Translations under genes and position numbers: made by a program
NCBI GenBank assembly: GCA_950295325.1
Contig: OX485804.1
Location: 65,820,033 to 65,884,032, forward strand
Length of the DNA stretch: 64,000 nucleotides
Source: Polytrichum commune
Lineage: Eukaryota; Streptophyta; Polytrichopsida; Polytrichales; Polytrichaceae
Direction of reading: 5' to 3'
The notes under the pieces: generated by a model
What the model was told of the DNA's origin: nothing
The model's input: the letters and a program-made list of their open reading frames with translations, nothing else
Database searches by the model: none
In this document: positions 22,770 through 34,200 of the stretch, one piece after another
Layout of the letters: each line of letters begins with the position of its first letter
How positions within the stretch are numbered: position 1 is the first letter of the stretch

Positions 22770-25763
22770 TTATTCCTTGTTCTTCTTGTAGTCGCGCATG
22801 TAGCCAGTGTACGTAGGAGCTGGAGTACTTTTACCATGCCGAACGATCTTCTGGGTGCATTTGGTCTTTGTGTGAGCTTGCATGGCGAAGCAGGCCTTGG
22901 CGGAAGTCTTGGGCAGTCTAGAAATGTGCCACTTGGAGACATCGCAGTGGGTCTCCTGAATGTTATTGACGTGGGTGACCCGTTGTGGAATCGCTTTCTC
23001 GGGTGATTGTGTTAGGGGCAGGTTTGATGGTGTGGCGGAATTAGTACGGGCCTTGGTTGACCTAGTGCTCACTCGTGGATGAGAGAAGCTGACCTTGTCA
23101 GGTCTATGTGAATCCTGATCAGAACCAGGGGGCATATCAAGTTTGCGCTTGGTGGTGCCAAAGACCTCCTCTCCTTCGAGTTGGGGTTTGCGGGTGCACC
23201 AATGCTCTGCTCCAGGCATGTGCTCGAGGGCTGCAACAATTCTCTTGGCGTCACCGAATCGTTGTGCAGCACGAAGGCGGAGTTCTTCTTTTCCTAGGCT
23301 AGTACCAGAGCGATCACCCTTCAAGTAGGCATAGTAGTTAGTACATTGCATGAACGCCCTCACGAAATCATCCACAGTGGCAACATATAGATCAGAGCCA
23401 CGGTTTCCAGACTGCTGAAGCCATTTGTTGTGGACTGTCTCAGAGAGGTTGCAAGATGGCATCTCCGCCAACTCGGAATCTGTGAAATTCTGAGAGAAAT
23501 CAATAAAATGTAGTGAGTACGCTTTGCACAAAATCTGGCTAAAAGCCTAAACTGATATTGGTATTATGGAGATGTACAACATATGACAAAAGAGGCTTAA
23601 TAGGCAAAAAAAAAATTGACACCAAAAAGCGAAATAGAAAGTGGATGGTACACTCACTAGTTGCATGAAACCACCCCATTGACGGTAACAAAAGTGCCAA
23701 AATGCAAGCCATGTATCAAGGTCCTTGATTCCTTCCGCGGATGCAGCTCCAGAGGAAAGCCACCAAGCCCGGATGGCAAGATAACGGGACTCGGACTGCT
23801 CGGGAGTCTTGGCATCCTTGTACTGCTTGCATAACAACTTGTGTTGTTGTTGGAGGTCGGGCTTGATGTGGGTGGCGGTGTGGCGCTCCATAGACACTGT
23901 CCAATGCAATAGACATGTCCTCTCGCGAGACTCCATAGGAACCTTGGGATCACCACTGCCATAGATAATCCTAACTGCATTCCAATTGGCTTGTGCACTG
24001 TCCGCCATGAACCCTTGGAAGTTAACTTTAGCAATGCCATGTCTGTGCATAACTTCATTGAGCCCATGCCAAAGAAGGCTCTGCGCCGTGACATCCTCAG
24101 ACTGCATATCACATACTGCAATAGTCATAACCCGGCAGTAGGCCAAGTCATAGACATGGCAAGCCATGGTTGTCCACCCCTTGACACGCTTGACATGGTC
24201 AAACATGACCCAAGCATCCTGCAAATCACCGTGTGGTTGCATTCTCCTGACAAGGTCAACTCTAGACCCAGGGCCCACCTCGGACATCTTGAATACATAG
24301 ACTTTCTCCAACAGTTTTCCTTGGCCTGGGAATTTGTTTTCTTGCACATAGGGCCAACTGCTATGACCTCTGAGTCCGGTGATGCTGTCAATGATCCCCC
24401 CTCGCCCAATGCGCTTGAAGGAAGTGATTGTGTTTCGAATACTAGGGGTGCTGAGGTGTTGGTACCTATCCATGACAAACTTCATGGACTCAAGGTCCAT
24501 AACTTTATTGGGATCATCACCCGTGCGTAGAAGATACTTGGCAAAGAACTCTTTACTTGCAGCCAATGCAATCGCAGAGTTGGTGGCGGTGGGAGTCCTC
24601 TCAACCTCTCTACCAATGAGATCATGAATTTCGACCTTAGACTCTCTACATACACCTTGCAAAACGGGGTGATGATGATGACCCATATGGATGCATGCAC
24701 GGGTCATGTCACCTTTGCCAAGAACATAGTACATCTTAGCTTGGCAAGTATCAAGACAATAGGGTGGTGTCTTACAGACCTTACAAACGATAGATGACCC
24801 AGATGGGGGATCAGCTCCTACGGAGTAGGGTGAGGCGGTACAGCCTTCCCATTCGGTCTCGTTGACGTCAGTGGCTCGATTGGGGCGGTTGAGATAATCA
24901 CATCCCTTGTTATCACAACGGAGATGGCCAACACAACATGAGGACCGGAAGGTCAAGCCGAGATCATTGGTAATATTAGACGTCTTTGTCCTACACCAAG
25001 CATGACCGTCGAAACGCTTGTCCATTCCGAACATGAGTCTAGCATGGGAATGGGGAGCATCAGCTCCGAGAAGAGGGAATTCAAAGATGACGTCGCCGTC
25101 AAAAACGGATGGGAGGTAGTCAACCTTCTCATGCCTAACAGATTCATAATCAATCTTCTTGAGTATGTTCTTGGACCCTGGTCAGGTTGCAAGCAACTTC
25201 AAGTGGTGGACAACACTCGGACGATCTTTAGAAACACCTGGGTGAACTGGGGGTCTGGAAGTAGATGGTTGACTTACAGTAGGCGACTGTGGAATCCTTA
25301 GAGGATTGATGAAGGGTTGATCTTGCGATGGAGGTGGGGCAAGTGAGGCAACGTCAGAGGCAGGTGGCAGATCATCATCAGAGTCACTGAGCAAGGTAAC
25401 CTCTTCGATGTCGGGCTCCTTCTTGACCGTCGCGAGAAGAGGAACCTGCGTGGTGGACGTAAGGGACACACTTGGTGTTAGCAACACAGTTGTGGTGGCC
25501 ATATCCGACTCGGTGACGCCTATGGCCTTGTACGTTCCAGGGAGCAAGAACCAAACTCTACCATCGTCATTGCGAAATGATATCTGAAGGACAGTGTGAC
25601 TCAAGTCACCGTTAGCATTAAAGACTTCTTCCTCGACATGAATTGAGTCTGGGTGGAATCTAAACCTCAAACTAAGGAACGACTCTGCGACTTTGGCTAG
25701 ACCATCATCTCCTCGAGGGATCATAAGCGGTATGGAATAGTGCAGTGCTTGGATGGTGGCCAT
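22770..25763 (-). CDS. MULE-like transposase with GCM/WRKY-like zinc cluster, one in-frame stop
   Basis: On the minus strand, exon 1 runs 25763-23658 and exon 2 23489-22770, joined L|NFTDSELAEM in phase 0 (donor CTA|GTGAGT, acceptor CTCTCAG). A variable acidic N-terminus (EEVTLLSDSDDD) precedes a Cys/His cluster: CCVGHLRCDNKGC, CKVCKTPPYCLDTC and ACIHMGHHHHPV, like the GCM/WRKY-type DNA-binding zinc fold of Mutator-like transposases. Next come VMFDHVKRVKGWTTMACHVY, FMADSAQANWNAVRIIYG and TCLLHWTVSMERH, the order of the MULE DDE core. A Ser/Thr/Lys-rich C-terminus ends in DYKKNKE. A TGA at 25182-25184 splits LKLLAT from PGSKNILKK in one continuous frame, so it is probably recently inactivated. 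Start chosen at MATIQALHYS. Confidence 0.65.
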
Positions 25764-27150
25764 TGTAGAAGAATTGTAAATGCGAGTTCACAGAAGGTAG
25801 TGGCCAAATGGGCAATGGACTTAAAGTGAGTTGAAAGTGGGGCGGTGTATATAGTGATGTGATTAGAAGGCCATGGCAAGATGGAATCTATGAAAGACGG
25901 CGGAGCAATTTGAATTAAAATTGAAAATGCAGTGGAGCAGTTACTTAAGTTAGTCATGATCATATGCCAATCCAAATTAGATATATTAATAACAAACATG
26001 AGGCTGGATGCCGAGTGACGTACTTATAAATACACCAGAGACCACGTGAACCATTTAGTGGATATAAGGGACACCCTAAAGTAAAGTGTTTCTTTTGGAG
26101 TGGAGGATTGAAATGGGCAAGGGAAGAGCATTAACCTTTAAGGAGAAGCTAGAATAGGTTAGTTTAGTTGGAAGAGTATCGTCAAGGTATGGCTATACAG
26201 AATATTTCTTTCAATTAGTTTAGTTTGAATTATGTATTATCATTTGTACTATCATTTTTATTTTTATAAAACATGATATTCTTCATTTTTAGATTACTTC
26301 TGGATTATTTCTATAAATGTTATTAGACATCCGTGTTCATTCTTTTAATGTTCATTTTTATGATTCCTTATATGTTTATAGCAACTTGACTGTAATCAAA
26401 ACATATCGACATTATGTGAACGAGATTATGGGATGGAATATTAGTGTGGATGTAATACAGGCGAGACACATACATTGATAGAGTGATGTTCACAGAAGAG
26501 GGAAGTGTAGAATTTGTGAAGCCGGTTCAGTTACATGACAGGGTCCTCGCCGATAGAGTTAGTGAAACCAAAGACGAAGAGGAGGAGGAAGGCACTTTTC
26601 TCAAGCAGGAAGCAATTAAGGGCATCTAGGATGAGACAACCGAAACAACGATATGATAGCTTAAACAACATAGTCAAAGCATTGGAATTCTCCCCAGACC
26701 GCACACGGTCAAGGTCTCGTATACGGAGAAGCCAGACTCACAGTGGTGAAGACATTGCTAGCAAGGAAGCTGGAGTGGGTACGACCAGACAAGTGGAGAT
26801 ATCACATGATCTATCGAGAATTTGCGAGACCCAGGTATGAACCTCAAGTCGATGTTAACATATATGCACTAGAAATTAGGGGTTGTATTTGTGAGCTAGA
26901 GAAGGCAACAAGTGTGGGCCCGTCGAAGCACTCGACATCACAATGAGACCGTCACAAGTGGAAGGGAACAAGACTGCGGCGGCAGTAGCCTACCATCGTT
27001 CCCCGCATTACAACGGACCTCTGAACTAGGCTTGCAGGGTTGCAGCTACGATTTGGAGCGGGGGAGTGATTCGAGGGAAGGGCAGTGGTCGCCCCGTGGA
27101 GAGGTTTGAGGTGAGAGCCCTGGGGGATGAAATTTGAACCTCGCAAATGA
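25764..27150. other. Intergenic, no convincing gene
   Basis: Short frames only. A basic stretch KPKTKRRRKALFSSRKQLRA lies in a 101-codon frame at 26535-26840 on the + strand, but it has no recognisable domain and no splice support. Confidence 0.45.
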
Positions 27151-28352
27151 CTTTAGATGGCTGGTTTAGGGTTGGGAAAGGGCTCCTTAGTGAGGTTTAA
27201 GGTGAGAGTTGGATGATCCTTAGTGAGGTTCAAGGTGAGAGCTGGGGGGGGGCAAAAATTTTGGTGGCTTTGTAGGGTGGCTGGATGCTCTTAGTGTGGT
27301 TCGATGTGATAGCTTGGGGGCCAGAGATGAGAGGTGATCATATAAATTTCGGTGGCTGGATGGTCCTAGTGAGGTTCGAAGTGGGAGCCTAGGGGCACTG
27401 TCGGATCCGACAGACCCCTGGGGGCAGATATGTGCACCTCGCTAATTGATTTTTGATGGCCTGTTAGGGTGGATAAATGCCCACTTAGAGTGGCGTGTGG
27501 TTTAGGGCTCCCCTTGCTTCCCTAAACCAGCTTTGACTCTGTAGTAGCAAAGGTTCCATTTTCGTTATTGGTTTTACAAACAACCACCTGGACCCTAAAT
27601 TTGTTGTTACTTCTGTGAGAGAGTTGTTGTGTCATCGTAGTACCTGTGTGATTTGTGAGGGAGCCGGCCTCTCTGAGTTGTGAAATCTGTGAGTTGTGAT
27701 ACCTGTGAGCGGAGAAACCTGTGTGAGCGGCGACGTCTGTAGGCGGCGAAGTATGTGAGTGGCGAACCCATAACCCTTGCTTCAAACCCACTAGGCATCC
27801 TTAAAGAAAGAAAAAGACGGAGAAAGAGAAGGAGCTAGAGCGGGTGCGGCCGGGTGGTTTAGTTTGATTTGGTTCGGTTCGTTCGTTCGTTTCGTTTCTT
27901 TCTTTCTTCAGCTTTCTTTTTCAACGTCCTTAGTGAGGTTAGAGGTTAGAACAAGGGGGCATAAATGTGAGGTTATTATGTGAATTTTGGTGGCTTTGTA
28001 CGGTGGCTGGATGGTCCTTAGTGAGGTTAGAGGTTAGAGCTAGAGGCACTATCGGATCCGACAGACCCCTAAGGGCATATATGTGCACCTCGCTTTTGAT
28101 TTTCGGGAGGTTCAAGGTTAGAGCTGGGAGCAGAAATGTGAGGTTATTATCTGATTTTTTGTGGCTTCCTAGGATGGCTGGATGGTCCTTAGTGAGGTTA
28201 GAGGTTAGAGCTAGGGACACTGTTGGATCCAACAGATCCCTAGGGGCAGATATGTGCACCTCGCTTTTGATTTTCGGGAGGTTCAAGATGAGAGCTGGGG
28301 GCAGAAATGTGAGGTTATTATCTAATTTTTGGTGGCTTCCTAGGGTGGTTGG

Positions 28353-30140
28353 ATTGTCGCAACCCTTGCTAGTCCCCTTAAAAATCTTGCCAATTTTCAT
28401 TTCTAGCAAAGATTACGAGTACTAACCCTTCACATACCGCCATGCTAATGGTTAGCTCCTCCTACCCCGGACCATATAGTTCATAGGAGGGAAACCAACC
28501 CTCCTACTTTGCTTTCGGGACTCACCCCTTAATCGGTAACCCATTCCCAAATGTTGTCGCGCACCTCTCCATGAGGAGTGCCCGAAACACCATGGGCACA
28601 AGGGGGACCCCGGAGTGACACCCGGGACTTGTGGCGCCGTTGGTGAGAGGGCCCAAGTGATCCTAGTGTGGGTGAGGGCCCCGGGCGTTGAGAACGCCTC
28701 CCACCCACGGAGACTAGAAGGCACGAGGGTAAGGCCATGAGTTATGCGTAGCTCATGGCGTGGTGATTCTAGAATGCTCAAGAACACCTCAATCGGAGGT
28801 GTGAGCTAGGAGTTATGGCCATTTGAGTGGGGCGCTGTCCCGGGACAGCGCCCTGGTACAGCAGTGCCTGGGAGTGATTCCCGGGACTGCCAAGGTTCAA
28901 ACAGGCATAACTTCCTCACCACTTGCCCGAATGGGGCAAGTGAGGAGTCCATCGGCATCTACGTGAAGCGTAGATGAAGATAGAGTGGTTGGTTGTTATG
29001 ATCAGACATCATACAAGGAAGTTATGATGGTCTGAAGTTGTGGGTGCTTCTAGGCCCAGCGGCTAAGGGAAAATGTCCACTTGGCCCCAACTCTTGGTAG
29101 AGAGACAAGAGGTTGGTTGACGGTGGGGTAGGGGCCCCACGTAGAGTCCTAGAGGCTTATATGGGTGAGGTGGTGTGGCCTCACCCACCCGAGGCTGAAC
29201 GGCAAGGCCTCCATGGGTTTTGGCCTATTGTGAGGCCATAGTTGCCTAGTATGCTTCGGGTTGTTGTAGTGTTGCTCCGGCAACGCGATGATCAACATAG
29301 GATTGGACTTCCATGGATGGAAGTCCACATTGGGGAAATGGGTTACCGATTAAGGGGTGAGTCCCGAAAGCAAAGTAGGAGGGTTGGTTCCCTCCTATGA
29401 ACTATTGGTCCGGGGTAAGAGGAGCTATCCATTAGCATGGCGGAATGCGAAGGGTTAGCGCTCGTAACCTTTGCTAGAAACGAAAATTGGCAAGATTATT
29501 AAGGGACCTAGCAAGGGTTGCGACAAATGTGGACTTCCATGGATGGAAGTCCAATCCCATGTTGATCATCGCGTTGCCGGAGCAACACTACAACAACCCG
29601 AACCATACTAGGCAACTATGGCCTCACAATGGGCCAAAGCCCATGGAGGCCGTGCCGTTCGGCCTCGGGTGGGTGAGGCCACACCACCTCACCCATATAA
29701 GCCTCTAGGACTCTACGCGGGGCCCCTACCCCACCGTCAACCAACCTCTTGTCTCTCTACCAAGAGTTGGGTAGACATTTTCCTTAAGCCGCTGGGCCTA
29801 GAAGCCCCCAGCAGCTTCAGACCATCATAACTTTCTTGTATGATGTTTGATTCCAACAACCAACCACTCCATCTTCATCTACGCTTCACGTAGATGCCGA
29901 TGGATCCCTCACTTGACCCATTCAGGCAAGTATTGACGACGTTATGCCTGTTTGAACCTTGGCAGTCCCGGGAATCACTCCCAGGCACTGCTGGACCAGG
30001 GCGCTGTCCCGCGACAGCGCCCCACTCAAATGGCCATAACTCCTAGCTCACACCTCCGATTCAGGTGTTCTTGAGCTTTCTAGAATCACCACGCCATGAG
30101 CTACGCATAGCTCATGGCCTTACCCTTGTGCCTCCTAGTC
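28353..30140. mobile_element. Foldback-type inverted-repeat element
   Basis: Two nested sets of inverted repeats. Set 1: 28353-28540 is inverted at about 29335-29525 (both with TCGCAACCCTTGCTAG or its complement, and AAAGCAAAGTAGGAGGGTTG). Set 2: about 28720-29333 is inverted at about 29527-30140 (ends at CATGGCGTGGTGATTCTAGA and complement). Arms in set 2 exceed 600 bp with about 190 bp between. Part of the interior (28556-28745) has a diverged inverted copy at 35630-35840. No transposase is encoded. It sits inside the tandem repeat, so its insertion is later than the repeat. Confidence 0.85.
28834..28857. repeat. GC-rich perfect palindrome inside the foldback arm
   Basis: GGGCGCTGTCC, CG, GGACAGCGCCC. 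The inverted copy near 30000 has one change (GGGCGCTGTCCCGCGACAGC). Confidence 0.8.
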
Positions 30141-31271
30141 TCCGAGGGTGAGTGGCGACGTCTGTAGGCGGCGAAGTCTGTGTGAGCGGAGCGGCGAACC
30201 CATAACCCTTGCTTCAAACCCACTAGGCATCCTTAAAGAAAGAAAAAGACGGAAAAGGAAAAGGAGCGGGAGCGGGCGCGGGCCGGGCGGTGCGGTGCGT
30301 TTCGTTTCGTTTCGTTTCATTCCATTCTTTCTTTCTTTCTTCAGCTTCCTTTTTAAGCGTCCTTAGTGAGGTTAGAGGTTAGAGCTAGGGGCACTGTCGG
30401 ATCCGACAGACCCCTAGGGGCATATATGTGCACCTCGTTTTTCTTATTTTCGGGAGGTTCAAGGTGAGAGCTGGGGGCAGAAATGTGAGGTTATTATCTG
30501 ATTTTAGGGGGCTTCCTAGGCTGGCTGGATGGTCCTTAGTGAGGTTAGAGGTTAGAGCTAGGGGCACTATCGGATCCGATAGACCCCTAGGGGCATATAT
30601 GTGCACCTCGTTTTTTATTTTCGGGAGGTTCAAGGTTAGAGCTGGGGGCAGAAATGTGAGGTTATTATCTGATTTTTGGTGGCTTCCTAGGGTGGCTGGA
30701 TGGTCCTTCGTGAGGTTAGAGGTTAGAGCTAGGGGCACTGTCGAATCCAACAGACCCCTAGGGGCAGATATGTGCACCTCGTTTTTTATGTTTGATGGCC
30801 TGTTTTTTTATTTTTGTGGGCTGGATGCTCACTTAGTGAGGTTATTTTGGTGGCTGGATGCTCATGAATGAGGTTTTGAGGGGGCAGATATGAGATGTGA
30901 TCATGTGCAAATAGGGGGGTTTGTTTAGGGGTGAGTAGATGCTCTCTTAGTGAGATTTTAGTTGAGAGCTAGGGGGCACAAATGAGATGTGATCATCTGA
31001 ATTTTGGTTGTTTTTTTAGGGGTGCCTTGATGCTATCTTAGTGAGGTTCGAGGTGAGAGCTAGGGGGCTAGAAATGTGAACCTCGCGATTTTTTTTTTGT
31101 GGCTGGTTTAGGGACTTAGTGGCGATATTCACCTCGTATCAAGGTGCAGTGGTTGCGCTTTGGAGAGGTGTGTGCTCAGGGAGCCAACTTTAGAATCTTC
31201 TAAAGTTTTTATTATGATACATATTTTGTTCATCTAACTGGTTCTTATATTTGCAAGTAATTGATTCTCAG

Positions 31272-34200
31272 GAGATCGTTGAGATGGTTGCGGATGGAGA
31301 GTCATTGGAAGTTGGGGTTCTCCTTGGCGTTGGGTCATCCCTTAGTGTTGAGGAGCATAGGGAGCAAGGGTCTCCTTTGTCTAGTGCTGAAAATATTGGG
31401 CTTACACCAGGTAGTAGCAAACCGCAGATACCCGGGATGGCACTGTGCGGCTCACCTGAAGAGTCAAATGTGGGTGTTCGTGCAATGGAGTATCGGATTC
31501 GCCATAATTTAAAGAAAGATAGTTTTTCAGTTGTTGAGGGCATGAGGATACAACCGGTCGAAAAATCCTCTATGAGAATCCCTCTCTGTAGGTTGATTCA
31601 CATGCTGTTGGTTCGCCCAATCCTCCGCAGCGACGTTACAAAGCTTATGGCGGCATTTCAATTTGGATACCGAGCTGGGTCTGTCACTTTGTATGTGTCT
31701 ACTACAAATGAGTTTGGAGATAATTGATTCATTTCTGCGAAAGACAGGCGTGAATGGGAAGAGCTATGGAATGCAAAAAATGATAAGTTTGAGTCTCTTT
31801 TGCGCGCGGATAAGGACTTGATGAGCCTCAGTGGATGTATGTTCTTCGTGTACGATGGTAACCACCGCTTGCTTGCGTGGAAAGAGTGTATTGAATCAGA
31901 TCACAAGGACGATGCACTCTGGTACGAGAAGCATGGTTGCCCAGAATGTGTCGTCCTCGACATAACGGGTGGGCGTGGGGACGTCCTTAACGCAATGCAC
32001 GACATCAACAAGTAAGTATGATATTTTTTCAAATTGTTTTTTCCTTCATTTTTTGATTTGCATCTAATGGCATTTGTCTCAACCGCAACAGGGCTAACCA
32101 GACCGCGCACGTTAAAACTAGCCTCGTACACACTCTACACCGCATTCAAAAATACGGTTCGTACGATCTTAGCTACTACCAGCCATTATTGATTGAGGAG
32201 CAATACCAAGCGTGCAAGAGCAGAGGCCCCAAGTGCCCTTGGTACCCGTTGACCCAGGATCTTATGGTGTCCTTCATTTTCAATGTAAGTCACTCCAAAT
32301 TCCTCAACCTCCTACTTCGCATTCATTACTTATAGTCATGATCTATCAATTGAGAATATATATTAAGCAAGAAATAGCTGATGCGGTAGATGAGGCAGCC
32401 CAGATCTACAAGAAGGAAGTGCCTCCAGAGGAGCAATCAGGGAAGGGGTTGAGTGAAGTATTGGACGCTGTGATAAAGAAGACGACTGAGGAACTTGGGC
32501 ATAAGTTTAACAAGCAACAATCGATCGCAAACCCGGCCTTTGGAAAAGAGTTCCTGGAGGAGGTAATTTCCTTGTCACCACCTTCGAAATTATACCTTCG
32601 GTATTGCTCGCATTCATTGCATGAGTAATTATCAAATTTACTCCGCCTTCTATTTTGATGTCATTTGTTTCAGGTTACTAGGCATTATAGCGCCCACCAT
32701 TCTCAAAAGATTGAGATGACATTGGAGAAATTGCAACTCATTGCCACGGCTGCTGTGGAGCCAGAGTATAAAGTTCGTTGGCTAAAGTGGTGGAACAGTG
32801 GAAGATTCAATCATGAAGCTATCCGGTTTCCCAAAAGTCCTGCAAGCGAGGACAGCTTGAAACCTTGGCTCAATAAAGCAGCATTCTGGGCAGGGGTACA
32901 TCTATCCTCCTTATCCTTACTTACCTTTCAACTCTTCATTTTGTGCCAATTCTTATCTTGGCCTTCAATTTGTTCACAGCTAGAGGATGTTGCGGTCAAG
33001 GAGTTACCCAATATACTTACTGCATTGGGTGGGCTTGATGGAGACGTGGAAGTTGATTCGTTGCCGGAGTACTTGGAGAAGTGGCGAATCTGCCTTTGGG
33101 ATAAGGCGTTCATTGGTCACTTTTCAGGGTCAGATATCTACGGAAAGGGGACGTGGTGGAAGGATGTCAAAGGCGCTGATAACATTGTCAAGCGCTTAAT
33201 CTGTCGGTACGTTAGTTGGAAAATCTTTTGTTCACCTCATTTATTTCGAACCATTTGTTTTCTAAGTTGCTGATTGGCCTCACTCCTTCATTGTCAAGGT
33301 ACATCAAGCACGAGCTTTTCAAGAAGAAGGCTTTGAAGAAGCTCCCTCCATTTCTAGACGCATGGTCAGATTCCTCTTCCCCCACCTTCATATTTTCCCC
33401 GGCTCAAAAGCGCAACTTTTCCCTCCCGCATCTCCGCGAGTGTTGCTGGTACTTGGAATGTAAGAGGACATGGCAACCGGATGAGGAGGCGGAGTTGAAG
33501 ATTCGGCTCTCCGGTGGAGAGCCTCCCCTGCCTCCTGCTCAAAGCGATGAGGTTGTTCTCCTTGACAGTCAACTTCCGGAGGCAGATGAGGTTGTTGCGA
33601 CTCTCGATGAGGCCAACACACAGAAGTCCAAGAGGAGGAAGCGTGCAACTCAAGACGAGTCATCATTGAAGAAGCGCGCGACGAAGCTCAAGACTATGGA
33701 GGATGATCCCCCTCCCCCTGCTTCACCTGAGGCGGTTGTTGCATCCCCTGCAACTCTTAGTCAATTACCTACTCTGTCCAGGCCGCCTCCACCGCCCGTT
33801 CTTTCATCTGCCAATCCTCCTCCGGTTGTTTCAGAATGCATCTTAAATGCCTCCATTCTCCATCAACGTCGTTATTTTCAGGAAGTTTCAAATTTCATCC
33901 TTTCTCTTCCACCCTCCCATCCTAAGAGAGCTCTAGGCTTCACGAGGTCAGATGTGGGCATGGCTGATCTTGTCATTGCTGACATCCCTGAGAACCTGCC
34001 CGTGCCCAATGTCTCCGATCCTGCATATAGTGTACCTTCCTGGAATGCATTAGATCCCGATTTTATTGGTGAACTCTTCGATTTCGCGGACGAGATCCTG
34101 CATGACGATGGAGCTCTCCTCCTCTTTCATCCAGATGACAATGGTGACTTCAGGGAAAGCATTCAAGACCACTTCGCTGCTTTTGGGTTCACCATCTTCA

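Larger units (their letters stand above)
27180..31130. repeat. Tandem repeat of about 175-180 bp carrying a co-varying palindrome
   Basis: Units of the form GTCCTTAGTGAGGTTAGAGG, then CACTGTCGGATCCGACAG, then TGTGCACCTCGCTTTTGATT, then TGAGGTTATTATCTGATTTT, occur before (27.2-28.35 kb) and after (30.36-31.1 kb) the foldback element. The 16-bp palindrome appears near 27393, 28047, 28217, 30392, 30568 and 30738. A duplicated 200-bp flank (ACCCATAACCCTTGCTTCAA near 27770 and 30200, with a TTTCG/TTCG tract) brackets the foldback. The open frames here (about 150 codons) come from the repeat and I do not call them genes. Confidence 0.85.

Noticed and set aside
27967-30871. Frames of about 130-156 codons with repeated FGRFKVRAGGRNVRLLSDF
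   Set aside because: They follow the tandem repeat, appear on both strands, and have no domain or splice support.
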